Of a stretch of DNA of 64,000 nucleotides, positions 8,400-17,199 are shown piece after piece (positions within the stretch are counted from its first letter, which is position 1; every line of letters starts with the position of its first letter). The DNA lies in the NCBI RefSeq assembly GCF_963674925.1, contig NZ_OY771647.1, positions 1,937,501 through 2,001,500 of the forward strand, in the 5' to 3' direction. Source of the DNA: an uncultured Draconibacterium sp. (lineage in GTDB: Bacteria; Bacteroidota; Bacteroidia; Bacteroidales; Prolixibacteraceae). The notes under the pieces were generated by a model that saw only the letters and a list, made by a program, of their open reading frames with translations, had not been told where the DNA came from and did not search any database. The translations under genes and the position numbers were made by a program.

Positions 8400-9878
8400 C
8401 TATTGAATAGCCGATATTTTTACGGACCAGGCTAAATCGCAAGGCAGGTTTTTTCTGATGTTGGTCGGGATGGTAACTTTTACGCCTTCTTCGGTGTTTT
8501 GCCATTTTAGGTTGCCTTTGGCGCCCAACAGTGTAAGTTTTGCATTTTTCGCTGCCTTAATCCCTTTAACGGTAAATGATGCAGGTAGACCGCTGCCATC
8601 TTCCTGTTCAAGGTAAATTGCATAAACTGCTTTTGTGTCTTTTTGCTGACTCAGGCAAATATTATCAGTTTTGTAAGGTGCAATGGCACGTGTTGAGTAA
8701 ATGGCTTCTCCGTTTACGTCGATCCAATCGCCCATTGCTGCTAGTAGTTCATATGCTCCTTCTGGCCATTTCCCATCAGGGCCGGGAGCAATATTGTACA
8801 ACAGATTACCGCCTTTGGCCACAATATCAATCAACATGTGAATCGCTTGTTTCGGTGTCATGAATGTCGCATCAGGTACCCACGACCAACCGCCACCGGC
8901 AATAATACAGCTTTCCCAAGGATAAGGAAGTTGAGTTTCAGGTACCTTATTTTCGGGTGTCAGGTAGTTTTGGTTGGGGCCTTTTACCGCGCGGTCGACC
9001 ACAATCAAACCGGGTTGTTTTTCGCGGGCTTTGGCGGCCAGTTCATCCATTTTTATATCAATGTCAACAACCCTGTTTTTAATAAATCCACTCGGAGCCT
9101 CTGCATGGCGACTTTTATAGTAATTTTCAAGTGCTTCATCCGACTGTTTACAAACCCAGCCACCATCGAGCCAAAGGATGTCTATTTTTCCGTAATCGCT
9201 TATCAGCTCCATGATCTGGTTGTGTGTAAAGTTCACAAACTTGTCCCATTTTTCAGGATAAAGTCTCGGATCGTAATTTACGTTTCTGTCCAGTGGTGGA
9301 AATTTCGGATCCCAAAAGTACGGGCTGTTCCAGTCGGGTTTCGAAAAGTATGCACCTGCCCACAAACCTTCATTGCGGAAAGCGTCAAAAATTTCTTTGG
9401 TAACATTGGCCTTTGGGTTTACACTAAAGGGACATTCTTTGCTGGTAATTTTGTAGTCGGTGTATTTCGAGTCGAACATACAAAAGCCATCGTGGTGTTT
9501 GGTGGTAAAAACCACGTATTTCATACCTGCATCGGCTGCTGCTTTTGCCCAATCATCAGGATTAAACCCCGTTGGATTAAATGACAATTTCAGGTTTTCG
9601 TATTCCTTTTTGTAGGTAAAATAATCGTCGGGATTACTGCCTTTTTTACGTTCGCACCAACCATAATCTTCGGGGCAAATCGACCACGATTCCACAATGC
9701 CCCACTGGCTGTAGGCACCCCAGTGCATCAGTAAGCCGAATTTTAAATCCTGCCAGTCCTCCAGCTTATCCAACACTGCCTGATCGGTTGGCCACATGTA
9801 GTCGGTAATTTCATGTTCCAATTGGGCATTTACCATAAATACCAGTAGAACAGGTATTATTACCAGTAATTTTTTCAT
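8400..9878 (-). CDS. Alpha-L-fucosidase, GH29
   Basis: A 492-residue exported GH29 enzyme, which removes alpha-linked L-fucose by a retaining mechanism. A signal peptide covers about residues 1-18. The GH29 landmarks are FGLLMHWGAYS (about 47-57), TKHHDGF (126-132) and DILWLDGGW (233-241), where D238 is the likely nucleophile. The C-terminal beta domain follows from about 390. Substrates would be fucosylated glycans in the periplasm or outside the cell. The cutC-like gene starts upstream, 28 bases away on the same strand, so the two may be co-transcribed. Linkage specificity is unknown. Confidence 0.94.
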   Translation of the reverse strand: MKKLLVIIPVLLVFMVNAQLEHEITDYMWPTDQAVLDKLEDWQDLKFGLLMHWGAYSQWGIVESWSICPEDYGWCERKKGSNPDDYFTYKKEYENLKLSFNPTGFNPDDWAKAAADAGMKYVVFTTKHHDGFCMFDSKYTDYKITSKECPFSVNPKANVTKEIFDAFRNEGLWAGAYFSKPDWNSPYFWDPKFPPLDRNVNYDPRLYPEKWDKFVNFTHNQIMELISDYGKIDILWLDGGWVCKQSDEALENYYKSRHAEAPSGFIKNRVVDIDIKMDELAAKAREKQPGLIVVDRAVKGPNQNYLTPENKVPETQLPYPWESCIIAGGGWSWVPDATFMTPKQAIHMLIDIVAKGGNLLYNIAPGPDGKWPEGAYELLAAMGDWIDVNGEAIYSTRAIAPYKTDNICLSQQKDTKAVYAIYLEQEDGSGLPASFTVKGIKAAKNAKLTLLGAKGNLKWQNTEEGVKVTIPTNIRKNLPCDLAWSVKISAIQ

Positions 9879-9906
9879 AGTTCGATTATTTAAAGTTTGT
9901 TTGAAT

Positions 9907-10539
9907 TTACTTCTTTGTTGTAAGATCTCCTACAATTTTGCGACCATGTAATTCGGTGGTCCCGGTAATTTGCTGAATTTCGCTAACGTTATCAATTGTA
10001 ACTTTTCCTGCAACCAGAATGATGATCTTTCCTTCTGCTTCGGCTATCATATTTCGGATGACTTCCTGTCCTTCAAGCGCTGTTGCTTTGCCTCCCGAGC
10101 TAAGAATTCGTTTTATATTCGGAATGGTTTTTAAAATACGAACGCCTTCAACCGGATCGTCCATCTCATCGATTGCTTTGTGAAAAGTTACAGGAAGCGG
10201 TTCGGCATATTTGGCCAGCAGGCGTGTGTTGGCTTCATCAATTTTATTGTCGGCTGTTAAGAGTCCGAAAACAACTCCGGCGGCACCGGCCTCCTTGGCC
10301 TGATCGATGGCAATCTTCATTTCTTCAACTTCATCAGCCGAATGCACAAAATTACCTGCACGCGGACGTGCCATAATCATCACCGGAATATGCAATTGGG
10401 AACAGGCTTTTTTTAGGGTTTCAAAATCCGGAGTTAATCCATCATTTGCCAGGTCGGAACACAGCTCAATTCGGTTTGCTCCTCTGACCTGTGCCAGCCT
10501 GGCCTCTACAAATGATTCAACACATGCTTCTTTTATCAT
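9907..10539 (-). CDS. cutC: CutC family protein
   Basis: A 210-residue TIM-barrel protein of the CutC family, historically linked to copper homeostasis, although its enzymatic role is unclear. Family features are ACVESFVEA near the N-terminus, ANRIELCSDLANDGLTP (about 20-36), the MARPRAGNFVHS segment (about 56-67), FGLLTADNKID and LSSGGKATALEG. It is slightly shorter than E. coli CutC (about 248 residues) but runs through all the conserved blocks. It lies directly upstream of the fucosidase on the same strand. Bacteroidota often place cutC among glycan-degradation genes, so a role there is possible. Confidence 0.92.
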   Translation of the reverse strand: MIKEACVESFVEARLAQVRGANRIELCSDLANDGLTPDFETLKKACSQLHIPVMIMARPRAGNFVHSADEVEEMKIAIDQAKEAGAAGVVFGLLTADNKIDEANTRLLAKYAEPLPVTFHKAIDEMDDPVEGVRILKTIPNIKRILSSGGKATALEGQEVIRNMIAEAEGKIIILVAGKVTIDNVSEIQQITGTTELHGRKIVGDLTTKK

Positions 10540-10689
10540 CGTACATTTTTTACATGAAGTGGTATCAAAGATAAATAATTAGGCAATAATGGATAAAAGC
10601 GGAGACAGTTATTTAAATAATTTAAAAAGTGATTCATAAATGGATAAGCCACTTATATTTTGTTATTTTGTAGCTAAAACTACGAGATT

Positions 10690-11613
10690 TTGAAAACCAA
10701 TTTAGTAACAATACTTGGCCCAACCGCCACCGGAAAAACCGGATTGGCTGCCCATTTGGCCGCACAGTTAAACGGAGAAGTTATATCGGCCGATTCGAGA
10801 CAGGTATACCGCGGAATGGATTTGGGAACCGGGAAGGATTACGAAGATTATTTTGTTAATGGCGTAGAAGTGCCGTCGCATTTGGTTGATATTGAAGATG
10901 CCGGAGTGCATTATAATGTTTATCGTTTTCAGACCGATTTTATTGAGGTTTTTAAGGAGATACAATCGCGTGGAAAATTTCCGGTTTTGTGCGGTGGCAG
11001 TGGTTTATACTTGGAGGCGGTTTTGCGAAACTACCGGTTAATAGAGGTGCCACCAAATAAAGAATTGCGAAAACAACTGGAAGGAAAATCGCTGGAGGAA
11101 CTCACCAGAATTCTCAAAGATCTAAAGCATGAATTGCACAACGAAACAGATGTGGAAACCGACCGACGTGCGATTCGTGCGATAGAAATTGAGCATTATT
11201 ATCGTGATCATCCGCAGGAAGATTCGGAAATGCCGGAGATAAACAGTTTGAATATTGGGATTGATTTTGACCGTGGAATGCGTCGCCAACGAATTACCAC
11301 CCGCCTAAAACAACGACTTGATGAGGGGATGTTGGACGAGGTGCAGAAATTGCTCGATTCAGGTTTAACACCGGAGCAACTGATCTATTATGGGCTTGAA
11401 TATAAATTTCTGACTCTGCATTTAATTGGCGAGTTGAGTTTTGATGAGATGTTCAGCAAACTGGAGATTGCTATTCACCAGTTTGCTAAGCGCCAGATGA
11501 CCTGGTTCAGGGGAATGGAAAAGCGAGGCACAAAAATTCACTGGATTAACGGGCATTTGCCGATGGATGAAAAAGTTGGTGAAATTTTGAAACTGTTAGA
11601 ACAAACTTCGTAA
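10690..11613 (+). CDS. miaA: tRNA dimethylallyltransferase MiaA
   Basis: MiaA transfers a dimethylallyl group to N6 of adenosine 37 in tRNAs that read codons starting with U. The P-loop GPTATGKT is at residues 10-17, followed by the family motif SADSRQVYRGMDLGTGK. The FPVLCGGSGLYLEAVL block and the C-terminal FAKRQMTWFRGM block are also present. Length is 307 residues, close to the family norm. The start codon appears to be TTG at 10690, as no ATG lies in frame before the P-loop. A 59-residue cysteine-containing ORF follows 41 bases downstream and may share the transcript. Confidence 0.95.
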   Translation: MKTNLVTILGPTATGKTGLAAHLAAQLNGEVISADSRQVYRGMDLGTGKDYEDYFVNGVEVPSHLVDIEDAGVHYNVYRFQTDFIEVFKEIQSRGKFPVLCGGSGLYLEAVLRNYRLIEVPPNKELRKQLEGKSLEELTRILKDLKHELHNETDVETDRRAIRAIEIEHYYRDHPQEDSEMPEINSLNIGIDFDRGMRRQRITTRLKQRLDEGMLDEVQKLLDSGLTPEQLIYYGLEYKFLTLHLIGELSFDEMFSKLEIAIHQFAKRQMTWFRGMEKRGTKIHWINGHLPMDEKVGEILKLLEQTS

Positions 11614-11654
11614 AAGGAAAAATAACGATCAATAATCATTTAAACCAAACTGTC

Positions 11655-11834
11655 ATGGCTGAATCAAATTGCGCAGATTGTACACTTCGTGCCAAATACG
11701 ATGAGAAACCAAAATCGTTTGCCGGCCGTTTTTGGCGTTGGCACATTAACTGGTGTCCGGGATGGAAAGGATATATGAAATCTCTGGATGAGGCAGAACG
11801 TGCTGAAATAAAACAGCAATATCAACTGAGATAG
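11655..11834 (+). CDS. Small CxxC protein downstream of miaA
   Basis: A 59-residue ORF starting at an ATG 41 bases after miaA. The N-terminus has CADC (C6 and C9), the middle has RFWRWH, and CPGWKGY follows (C34). The protein is rich in Trp and Lys/Arg with a charged C-terminal helix. C6, C9, H30 and C34 could bind one zinc, which would make a minimal zinc-finger-like protein (inference). The ordered residue pattern and its position at the end of the miaA transcript argue for a real gene. I cannot assign a function. Confidence 0.65.
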   Translation: MAESNCADCTLRAKYDEKPKSFAGRFWRWHINWCPGWKGYMKSLDEAERAEIKQQYQLR

Positions 11835-11846
11835 AATTGTTAAAAG

Positions 11847-11979
11847 AAAGGCCGTCTATAAAATAATTGACTTGTCCTCCTGAACTTGTTTCAGGATCTT
11901 ACAGCTTATGGAAAAGAGGCATGTCAGATTCTGAAATGAATTCAGAATGACGTTCTTTCCGATTTTATAGATGGCCTTT
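11847..11979. repeat. Terminator-like inverted repeat carrying an inserted palindromic repeat
   Basis: Long outer arms AAAGGCCGTCTATAAAAT (11847-11864) and ATTTTATAGATGGCCTTT (11962-11979) pair with one G-T wobble, and T-rich sequence lies on both sides, so the outer stem can stop transcription from miaA and from the GH97 gene. The loop holds a repeat of a type common in Bacteroidota intergenic DNA: CCTGAACTTGTTTCAGG and ATTCTGAAATGAATTCAGAAT, each itself palindromic. The arrangement suggests a repeat inserted into the loop of a terminator. Confidence 0.6.
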
Positions 11980-11992
11980 TGTTTTATTACTT

Positions 11993-14128
11993 TTATAACT
12001 TCTTCAATCCTTTTAATTCCGACTTGTCAGAAACCGGAATAATACTGATTGCATAACCACCGCCGGGAGCACAATGTTGTTTTAAGTCGGACTTACTTGA
12101 AACCACATATTTTCTGATTTCATAGGCTTGTGGATTTGTTTTCCAGTCCGCATCTTTAGCATCTGAATAAACTGTTGCAATGTATTTCTGATTCGGATTC
12201 AGAAAATCAAAACTGATTTCTGAATTGCGGATTTCTTCGTCGTTTGTGCGACCCACAAACCAGTTTTCGCTTCCTTTTTCTTTTCTGGCGTATGTGATGT
12301 AATCACCCGGTTCTGCTTCCAAAACCAACGATTTGTCCCAATCAAGAGCCACATCTTTTATAAACTGGAAAGCATCTATGTATTTCTCGTAAGTTGTTGG
12401 CAGGTCGGCAGCCATTTGCAGCGGGCTGTACATGGTTACATACAAAGCTAACTGGCGTGCAATGGTTGTACGAACCTGCGAATTATTGGCAGGGTTGTAA
12501 GCGCTAACATGCGTTTCGAAAATTCCCGGCGTGTAATCCATCGGTCCTCCAATCAAGCGGGTAAACGGAAGGATGGTAGTATGATCGACATTATTTCCGC
12601 CAAAAGCTTCGTACTCAGTTCCGCGTGCCGATTCGTTGCCGATCAGGTTGGGGTAAGTTCTGCACAAACCTGTAGGGCGAACCGCTTCGTGCGCGTTTAC
12701 CATTATTTTGTAATCAGCCGCTTTTTTCACTGCATACAAGTAGTGGTTTACCATCCATTGTCCGTAGTGGTATTCGCCACGCGGAATAATATTGCCCACA
12801 TAACCACTTTTTACCGAGTTGTAGTTGTTATCGGCCATAAACTGGTACGCCGTATCTAAATGACGCTCGTAGTTGCGTACCGAGCCCGAAGTTTCGTGGT
12901 GCATCATCAGGTGTACATTTTTGCTTTTGGCATAGTCGCGCAATTTGGCAACATCAAAATCGGGGTAAGGTGTTACAAAGTCGAAAACATAGTCTTTCGA
13001 TTTATTGAACCAGTCTTCCCATCCTTCGTTCCATCCTTCTACCAAAACAGCATCCAACCCATTTTCTGCGGCAAAGTCAATGTATTTTTTTACCTCTTCG
13101 GTGTTGGCAGCATGAATACCATTCGGAGTTGTTTTTGAATAATCAGTTTCGTCCAGTTTTACACTTGGCAGATCGGTGTAGGCCCACGAACTTTTTCCGG
13201 TGATCATCTCCCACCAAACGCCAACATATTTTACCGGAGTAATCCAGTCGGTATTTTCGTATGCGCAAGGCTCATTTAAATTCAGTGTGATATTTGAAAG
13301 TAAGATGTCGCCGGCATTTTTGCTGGCTATAACCGTACGCCATGGTGTTGTGCAAGGCGCCTGCATGTAGGCCATGTTTCCTTGCGCATCGGGAGTTAAA
13401 GTTGATTCGAACACCATATTTTTGTCGTCCAGCTCGAGGTGCATACACGAATAATCTTTTAATGCAGCTTCGTGCAAATTGATGTAGTAACCATCGTCGG
13501 TTATCATCATTAAAGCTGTTTGTACAGCCGTTGCCGAAATTGGTGTTTGAGAAGTGTTAGGAGTGATTGCTTTTTCCATCAAACCACGAATTTCAGATAA
13601 TTTCGATTTGGTGTAATCGTATTCCTGTGTGTCGTAATCGCCCGGTATCCAAAAAGCAGTGTGATCGCCGTCCATCGCAAACTCGGTGCGTTCGTCTTTC
13701 ACCACAAAATAAATCAGGTTGTCTTGCTCCGGGAACTCATAACGAAAGCCTAGTCCGTCGTTAAAAACACGGAAGCGAATGATCATTTTTCTGTTGGTAG
13801 CCGACTGGTTTAAAGTTACCGCCAACTCGTTATAATGGTTACGAATTTCGCTTTGCTCGCCCCAAACGGGTTTCCATGTTTCATCGAAAGTTGTGGTTTT
13901 ACTGTCGGCAATAGTAAATCCATTTAACAGTGGTTCTGCATCTTTTAATTCGAGCCCCAATTTGCTCGATTTAATGATTGTTTTGTTTTCCAGTTGAAGT
14001 TGATAAACCGGTGTTCCATCCGATAAATCGAAGATAAGTTTCATTTTTCCGTTCGGAGAAGTAATTTCTTCAGCATGGCTAAAGAATGTGCCAACGGCAA
14101 GCAAAAAAATCAATAGTAATCTCTTCAT
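11993..14128 (-). CDS. Glycoside hydrolase family 97 enzyme (SusB-like)
   Basis: A 711-residue exported GH97 enzyme, the family of the Bacteroides SusB alpha-glucosidase and related alpha-galactosidases. It has a signal peptide (about residues 1-19). The N-terminal beta-sandwich domain begins ITSPNGKMKLIF. The catalytic barrel follows with VEGWNEGWEDW, HHETSG and NAHEAVRPTGLCRTYPN, then GNESARGTEYE. A C-terminal beta domain carries RTNDEE and ends near the stop. The Glu-rich HHETSG/HEA/GNESARGTE pattern resembles the inverting SusB type, but I cannot decide between glucosidase and galactosidase. No SusC/SusD genes are adjacent. Confidence 0.93.
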   Translation of the reverse strand: MKRLLLIFLLAVGTFFSHAEEITSPNGKMKLIFDLSDGTPVYQLQLENKTIIKSSKLGLELKDAEPLLNGFTIADSKTTTFDETWKPVWGEQSEIRNHYNELAVTLNQSATNRKMIIRFRVFNDGLGFRYEFPEQDNLIYFVVKDERTEFAMDGDHTAFWIPGDYDTQEYDYTKSKLSEIRGLMEKAITPNTSQTPISATAVQTALMMITDDGYYINLHEAALKDYSCMHLELDDKNMVFESTLTPDAQGNMAYMQAPCTTPWRTVIASKNAGDILLSNITLNLNEPCAYENTDWITPVKYVGVWWEMITGKSSWAYTDLPSVKLDETDYSKTTPNGIHAANTEEVKKYIDFAAENGLDAVLVEGWNEGWEDWFNKSKDYVFDFVTPYPDFDVAKLRDYAKSKNVHLMMHHETSGSVRNYERHLDTAYQFMADNNYNSVKSGYVGNIIPRGEYHYGQWMVNHYLYAVKKAADYKIMVNAHEAVRPTGLCRTYPNLIGNESARGTEYEAFGGNNVDHTTILPFTRLIGGPMDYTPGIFETHVSAYNPANNSQVRTTIARQLALYVTMYSPLQMAADLPTTYEKYIDAFQFIKDVALDWDKSLVLEAEPGDYITYARKEKGSENWFVGRTNDEEIRNSEISFDFLNPNQKYIATVYSDAKDADWKTNPQAYEIRKYVVSSKSDLKQHCAPGGGYAISIIPVSDKSELKGLKKL

Positions 14129-14312
14129 TTCCTTTTAAGTATTGTAGCCTTAATTAATCTTTAATTATTGGCTTTTGTTAGTATAAATAATTCAAAATAA
14201 GCTGCTCAAAATCAATGCAAACGTTTGAAATTGCCTGATTTTTTTTTGATCATTTCGTCTTACTTATTCCTAAAAGAAAAAGAGACTGTGATTATTTTAA
14301 TGAACTGTTTCT

Positions 14313-15050
14313 TCAGAAGGCCTGTTTCCGCGGGCTCCAAACCAGTCGGGCGCGAATCAGATCGGCTCCGTCGCTTTCGCGAACTACACTACAAATATGA
14401 TTATTTTTATCCAGTATTTGTTTCTTAATTCCCAACCTGTCGTTTTGTGTGCCCTCTTTTACAAAATTCACTTCAAATTCGATGAGTTCATATGCCTCGT
14501 GGAAATCAAAATTGTAGCTGTCGATAATACGTTCCAGGTAACGTCCGCTGTTAAAATGTTGGTTAACGTCAATCTCGTTAAAAAGTACGGGGGTAAAAAG
14601 CACTTCATCATCTGATTTAACCGGTTTTACTTTTCCTGCATTCATTTCCAAAACGCGTTCGTCGTGTATTGGAATGGAGCCGAGTTCCAGTTTTACAATT
14701 CGTTTGGTTTCCTGGTTCAGCACCAGCCAGCTGGTTGTAGCCTGAATAATACTTTCGCCGTTGGCATCAATAAAATGGATATCGCGAAGTGCCAGCAGGC
14801 CATCGATTCCGGCAGGCCAGGTTTCCACCGTAAATTTTTCTCCCCATTCGGGGCGGCGTTTTATTTTAACCAGCAATCGTGATAACACCCAAAATTGTTT
14901 TTCCTTTTGAAGATTGTCGAACCCGAAACCTAATTTTTCGGCATGTTCCCAGGCAATGTCCTGAATTTGCCAAAAAAGGAAGGAAGTAGAAAGTTGCCCA
15001 AAACGGCTAACAAAATATGATTTTGTAGATAATTCCTGTTTGTGTTTCAT
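14313..15050 (-). CDS. Acyl-ACP thioesterase
   Basis: A 245-residue acyl-ACP thioesterase (FatA/FatB-like double hotdog), which releases fatty acids from acyl carrier protein. The first hotdog contains WVLSRLLVKIKRRPEWGEKF, and the second carries the NEIDVNQHFNSGRYLE segment with the conserved N-x-H region used for catalysis in the family. The start is set at the ATG at 15050; an upstream in-frame TTG at 15098 would add 16 unconserved residues. It is divergent from map. The stretch between it and GH97 (14129-14312) has no gene that I recognise. Confidence 0.92.
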   Translation of the reverse strand: MKHKQELSTKSYFVSRFGQLSTSFLFWQIQDIAWEHAEKLGFGFDNLQKEKQFWVLSRLLVKIKRRPEWGEKFTVETWPAGIDGLLALRDIHFIDANGESIIQATTSWLVLNQETKRIVKLELGSIPIHDERVLEMNAGKVKPVKSDDEVLFTPVLFNEIDVNQHFNSGRYLERIIDSYNFDFHEAYELIEFEVNFVKEGTQNDRLGIKKQILDKNNHICSVVRESDGADLIRARLVWSPRKQAF

Positions 15051-15205
15051 GTTAAAACGAATTGGAGCTCGAAGTGCGAAGTTGAAGTTCAATTGCAAAA
15101 CGGCCCGGTATTAATTTTTTCAAAAGAAATAGTCTTTCATCTTCGTGCTTCCGACTTCCGACTTCGTTCTTTTTGTAAACTTTTTCGCAAATTTATTGTT
15201 CGGTT

Positions 15206-15236
15206 TTTGAAAATCAACAACAAATGTTCAATTTTG
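15206..15236 (+). promoter_or_regulatory. Bacteroidota promoter for map
   Basis: TTTG at 15206-15209, exactly 19 bases, then CAATTTTG at 15229-15236. This is one mismatch from the TAnnTTTG consensus and lies 20 bases ahead of the map start codon. Confidence 0.65.
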
Positions 15237-15255
15237 CGGCAAATTAAAAAGTTTT

Positions 15256-16035
15256 ATGGGAAAAATAATAATTAAAACTCCGGAGCAGATCGAAGGCATC
15301 AGGCAAAGTGCAAAACTGGCAGCAAAAACGCTTGATTTTGCTGAGCAGTTTGTAAAAGAAGGAGTAAACACAGAATTTATCGATGATAAAGTGGAGGAAT
15401 TTATTCGTTCCCATGGAGCTGTTCCTGCGACTAAAGGATATAACGGTTATCCTAAATCAAGTTGTATTTCGTTAAATAACGTGATTTGCCATGGTATTCC
15501 TTCAAAACAAACCGTATTAAAAGAAGGGGATATTTTGAATATAGATGTCACCACCATTTTAAATGGCTACTATGGCGACACATCGCGTATGTTTACGGTG
15601 GGAGATGTAAGTAAGGAGGCTGAAGATTTGATTGACATTACCGGCCACTGTCTCGACCTCGGAATTGAGCAGGTAAAACCGGGCAACCGTTTTGGGAATA
15701 TAGGATTTGTTATTCAGCGTTATGCAAAAGCGCAGGGATATAGTGTTGTATATGAGTTTTGCGGACATGGTGTTGGGGTTGATTTTCATGAAGAACCACA
15801 GGTCGATCATGCCTCACGAAGAAACACAGGACCGGAAATGAAACCCGGAATGATTTTTACCATTGAGCCGATGATTAACCAGGGAAAACCAAAAGCGGTA
15901 ATTGATAAAAATGATGGCTGGACCGCCCGTACGATAGATAGCAAACTGTCGGCACAGTTTGAACATACTATTTTGGTAACTCCAACCGGTTGTGAAGTAC
16001 TTACAGATATTCACGGCGATTATCCAATAACCTAG
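15256..16035 (+). CDS. map: Methionine aminopeptidase type I
   Basis: A 259-residue type I methionine aminopeptidase, which removes the initiator methionine from new proteins in the cytoplasm and needs two metal ions. The metal ligands are recognisable: two Asp in NIDVTTILNGYYGDTSR, His in CGHGVGVDFHEEP, Glu in FTIEPM and Glu in FEHTI. It has no N-terminal zinc-finger extension. It has a matching promoter at 15206-15236. A palindromic repeat and a terminator follow it. Confidence 0.96.
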   Translation: MGKIIIKTPEQIEGIRQSAKLAAKTLDFAEQFVKEGVNTEFIDDKVEEFIRSHGAVPATKGYNGYPKSSCISLNNVICHGIPSKQTVLKEGDILNIDVTTILNGYYGDTSRMFTVGDVSKEAEDLIDITGHCLDLGIEQVKPGNRFGNIGFVIQRYAKAQGYSVVYEFCGHGVGVDFHEEPQVDHASRRNTGPEMKPGMIFTIEPMINQGKPKAVIDKNDGWTARTIDSKLSAQFEHTILVTPTGCEVLTDIHGDYPIT

Positions 16036-16054
16036 ATCACTCCTTTAAAGACTT

Positions 16055-16137
16055 TGTCATTTCGACGAAGAATGAGGAGAAATCTGTAGCTGTAAAGCTC
16101 TGATTAAACAGGTTTTTAAATGCGTTCGAAATGACAG
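16055..16137. repeat. Dispersed imperfect palindromic repeat, copy 1
   Basis: Ends pair as GTCATTTCGA and TCGAAATGAC, enclosing GAAGAATGAGGAGAAATCTG. The same words recur at 38763-38845, in part at 42355-42410, and in diverged form at 39402-39484. It lies between map and its terminator. Confidence 0.7.
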
Positions 16138-16149
16138 AAAAGAAGCAAT

Positions 16150-16189
16150 AAAAAACCGCCGCTCTAATTAAAGAGCAGCGGTTTTTTTA
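16150..16189. terminator. Bidirectional terminator between map and the repeat protein gene
   Basis: Stem AACCGCCGCTCT/AAGAGCAGCGGTT with one mismatch, an A run before it and a run of seven T after it, so it can serve both convergent genes. Confidence 0.82.
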
Positions 16190-16209
16190 TTAAAATGAGT
16201 TATTCGTAA

Positions 16210-16746
16210 TTAGATGTTCCATGTTTTTGCGTCTGTCATCCATGCTTCCAGTTCCATAGCTCCTTCTGTTTCTTCCTCAACGTCTACTGTTAGAACTCCG
16301 AAGTAGTCGGTATTTTGCATCCAGTCTTCCAATTCCAATGCTGCTTCGGTTTCTACTTTGAAGTAGCTTGCCATTCCATCAAAGTAACTTTCGTTCATCA
16401 TCCAGCTTTCCACTTCAAGTGCGTTTTCTGCTTCTGTTGCTACTTCTACTGTTGTAAAGAAATTGTTTTCGGCAAGCATCCAGTTTTCTACATCCAATGC
16501 TTCTTCTGCTTCAACTGCTGCATACTTGGCATAGGCACTCATATCTGTTGTTGATGAAGCATCTGCTGATGCTGAGCTAGCTTCAGTGTTATCTGTCATT
16601 GCCATGGCTATTTGGCTGAAGCTGTTGTTTTCCATTACGGTTCTCCAAAAATCCTGTGCATTTACTGTAATGCTGATCAAAACCAAACTAATAATAACCG
16701 CCAGTGATTTTGTGATTGCTTTCTGAACATTGTTTGTTGTTTTCAT
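16210..16746 (-). CDS. Exported protein with four 26-27-residue ExALExExWM repeats
   Basis: A 178-residue protein of unknown function. The signal peptide reaches about residue 30 (ending VNA). A Ser/Thr/Ala-rich linker follows (about 52-70). Then come four tandem repeats, each with a core like EAENALEVESWM followed by an aromatic pair such as YF. The WM pairs sit at residues 89-90, 115-116, 142-143 and 169-170, a spacing of 26, 27 and 27. The repeats are acidic and probably helical (inference). The start has an unusually strong ribosome binding site for Bacteroidota: AGGAGG at 16754-16759, 7 bases upstream. The leader is long and A-rich. The gene is transcribed alone. Confidence 0.8.
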   Translation of the reverse strand: MKTTNNVQKAITKSLAVIISLVLISITVNAQDFWRTVMENNSFSQIAMAMTDNTEASSASADASSTTDMSAYAKYAAVEAEEALDVENWMLAENNFFTTVEVATEAENALEVESWMMNESYFDGMASYFKVETEAALELEDWMQNTDYFGVLTVDVEEETEGAMELEAWMTDAKTWNI

Positions 16747-16924
16747 GACTTTGCCTCCTGCTTTTGTTTTTGTTTTCTTGTTTTGTTGCTTCGACTTTTT
16801 TGTTTCTTGTTTTCTCGTTCTGTTTTCTTGTTTTCGATATTAAGACGACCAAAAATTTAATTCGTTACAAAAATTTAGAACTTTTTTTAAAAATGTACTA
16901 GTTTAAAACCTGAACTTTGTATTG
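16747..16924 (-). promoter_or_regulatory. Long A-rich leader with strong Shine-Dalgarno
   Basis: On the minus strand, the bases between the start codon and about 16860 are a purine-rich low-complexity run built from GAAAACAAGAAAC-like words, nearly free of secondary structure. It ends in AGGAGG (16754-16759). Strong Shine-Dalgarno sites are rare in Bacteroidota, so this suggests high translation. The rest of the 450-base gap (to 17199) holds two promoters and no recognisable gene. Confidence 0.55.
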
Positions 16925-16957
16925 CAAATATAAGTACAAAAAATGGTACTATGCAAA
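16925..16957 (-). promoter_or_regulatory. Candidate promoter for the repeat-protein gene
   Basis: On the minus strand TTTG (16954-16957), 21 bases, then TATATTTG (16925-16932), a perfect TAnnTTTG -7 box. Transcription would start near 16918, giving a leader of about 170 bases. Confidence 0.5.
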
Positions 16958-17146
16958 ACAAAGTAGTATATTTTTTTGAAAATATTTTATCGAAAGTTAG
17001 TAAGAGACAGAAAGTCAAGTAGTTGAGCTTGTTTGTATTTTATGGAAAAATCGAATAAAAAGTTAGATAATACGAATGAAAAAGAATGTTTGTTTGAGGG
17101 GATACTTTCATTTCTTTGGAAAAAATTTTTTCATCGATTAACTTTT

Positions 17147-17177
17147 TTCACGGCAACATCGAAAACTTGTATCTTTG
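17147..17177 (+). promoter_or_regulatory. Bacteroidota promoter for the GroES-like gene
   Basis: TATCTTTG at 17170-17177 is a perfect TAnnTTTG. TTCA lies 19 bases upstream at 17147-17150 in a T-rich stretch. The start codon is at 17200. Confidence 0.6.
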
Positions 17178-17199
17178 TCAACATAAAAAATGATTGTTT

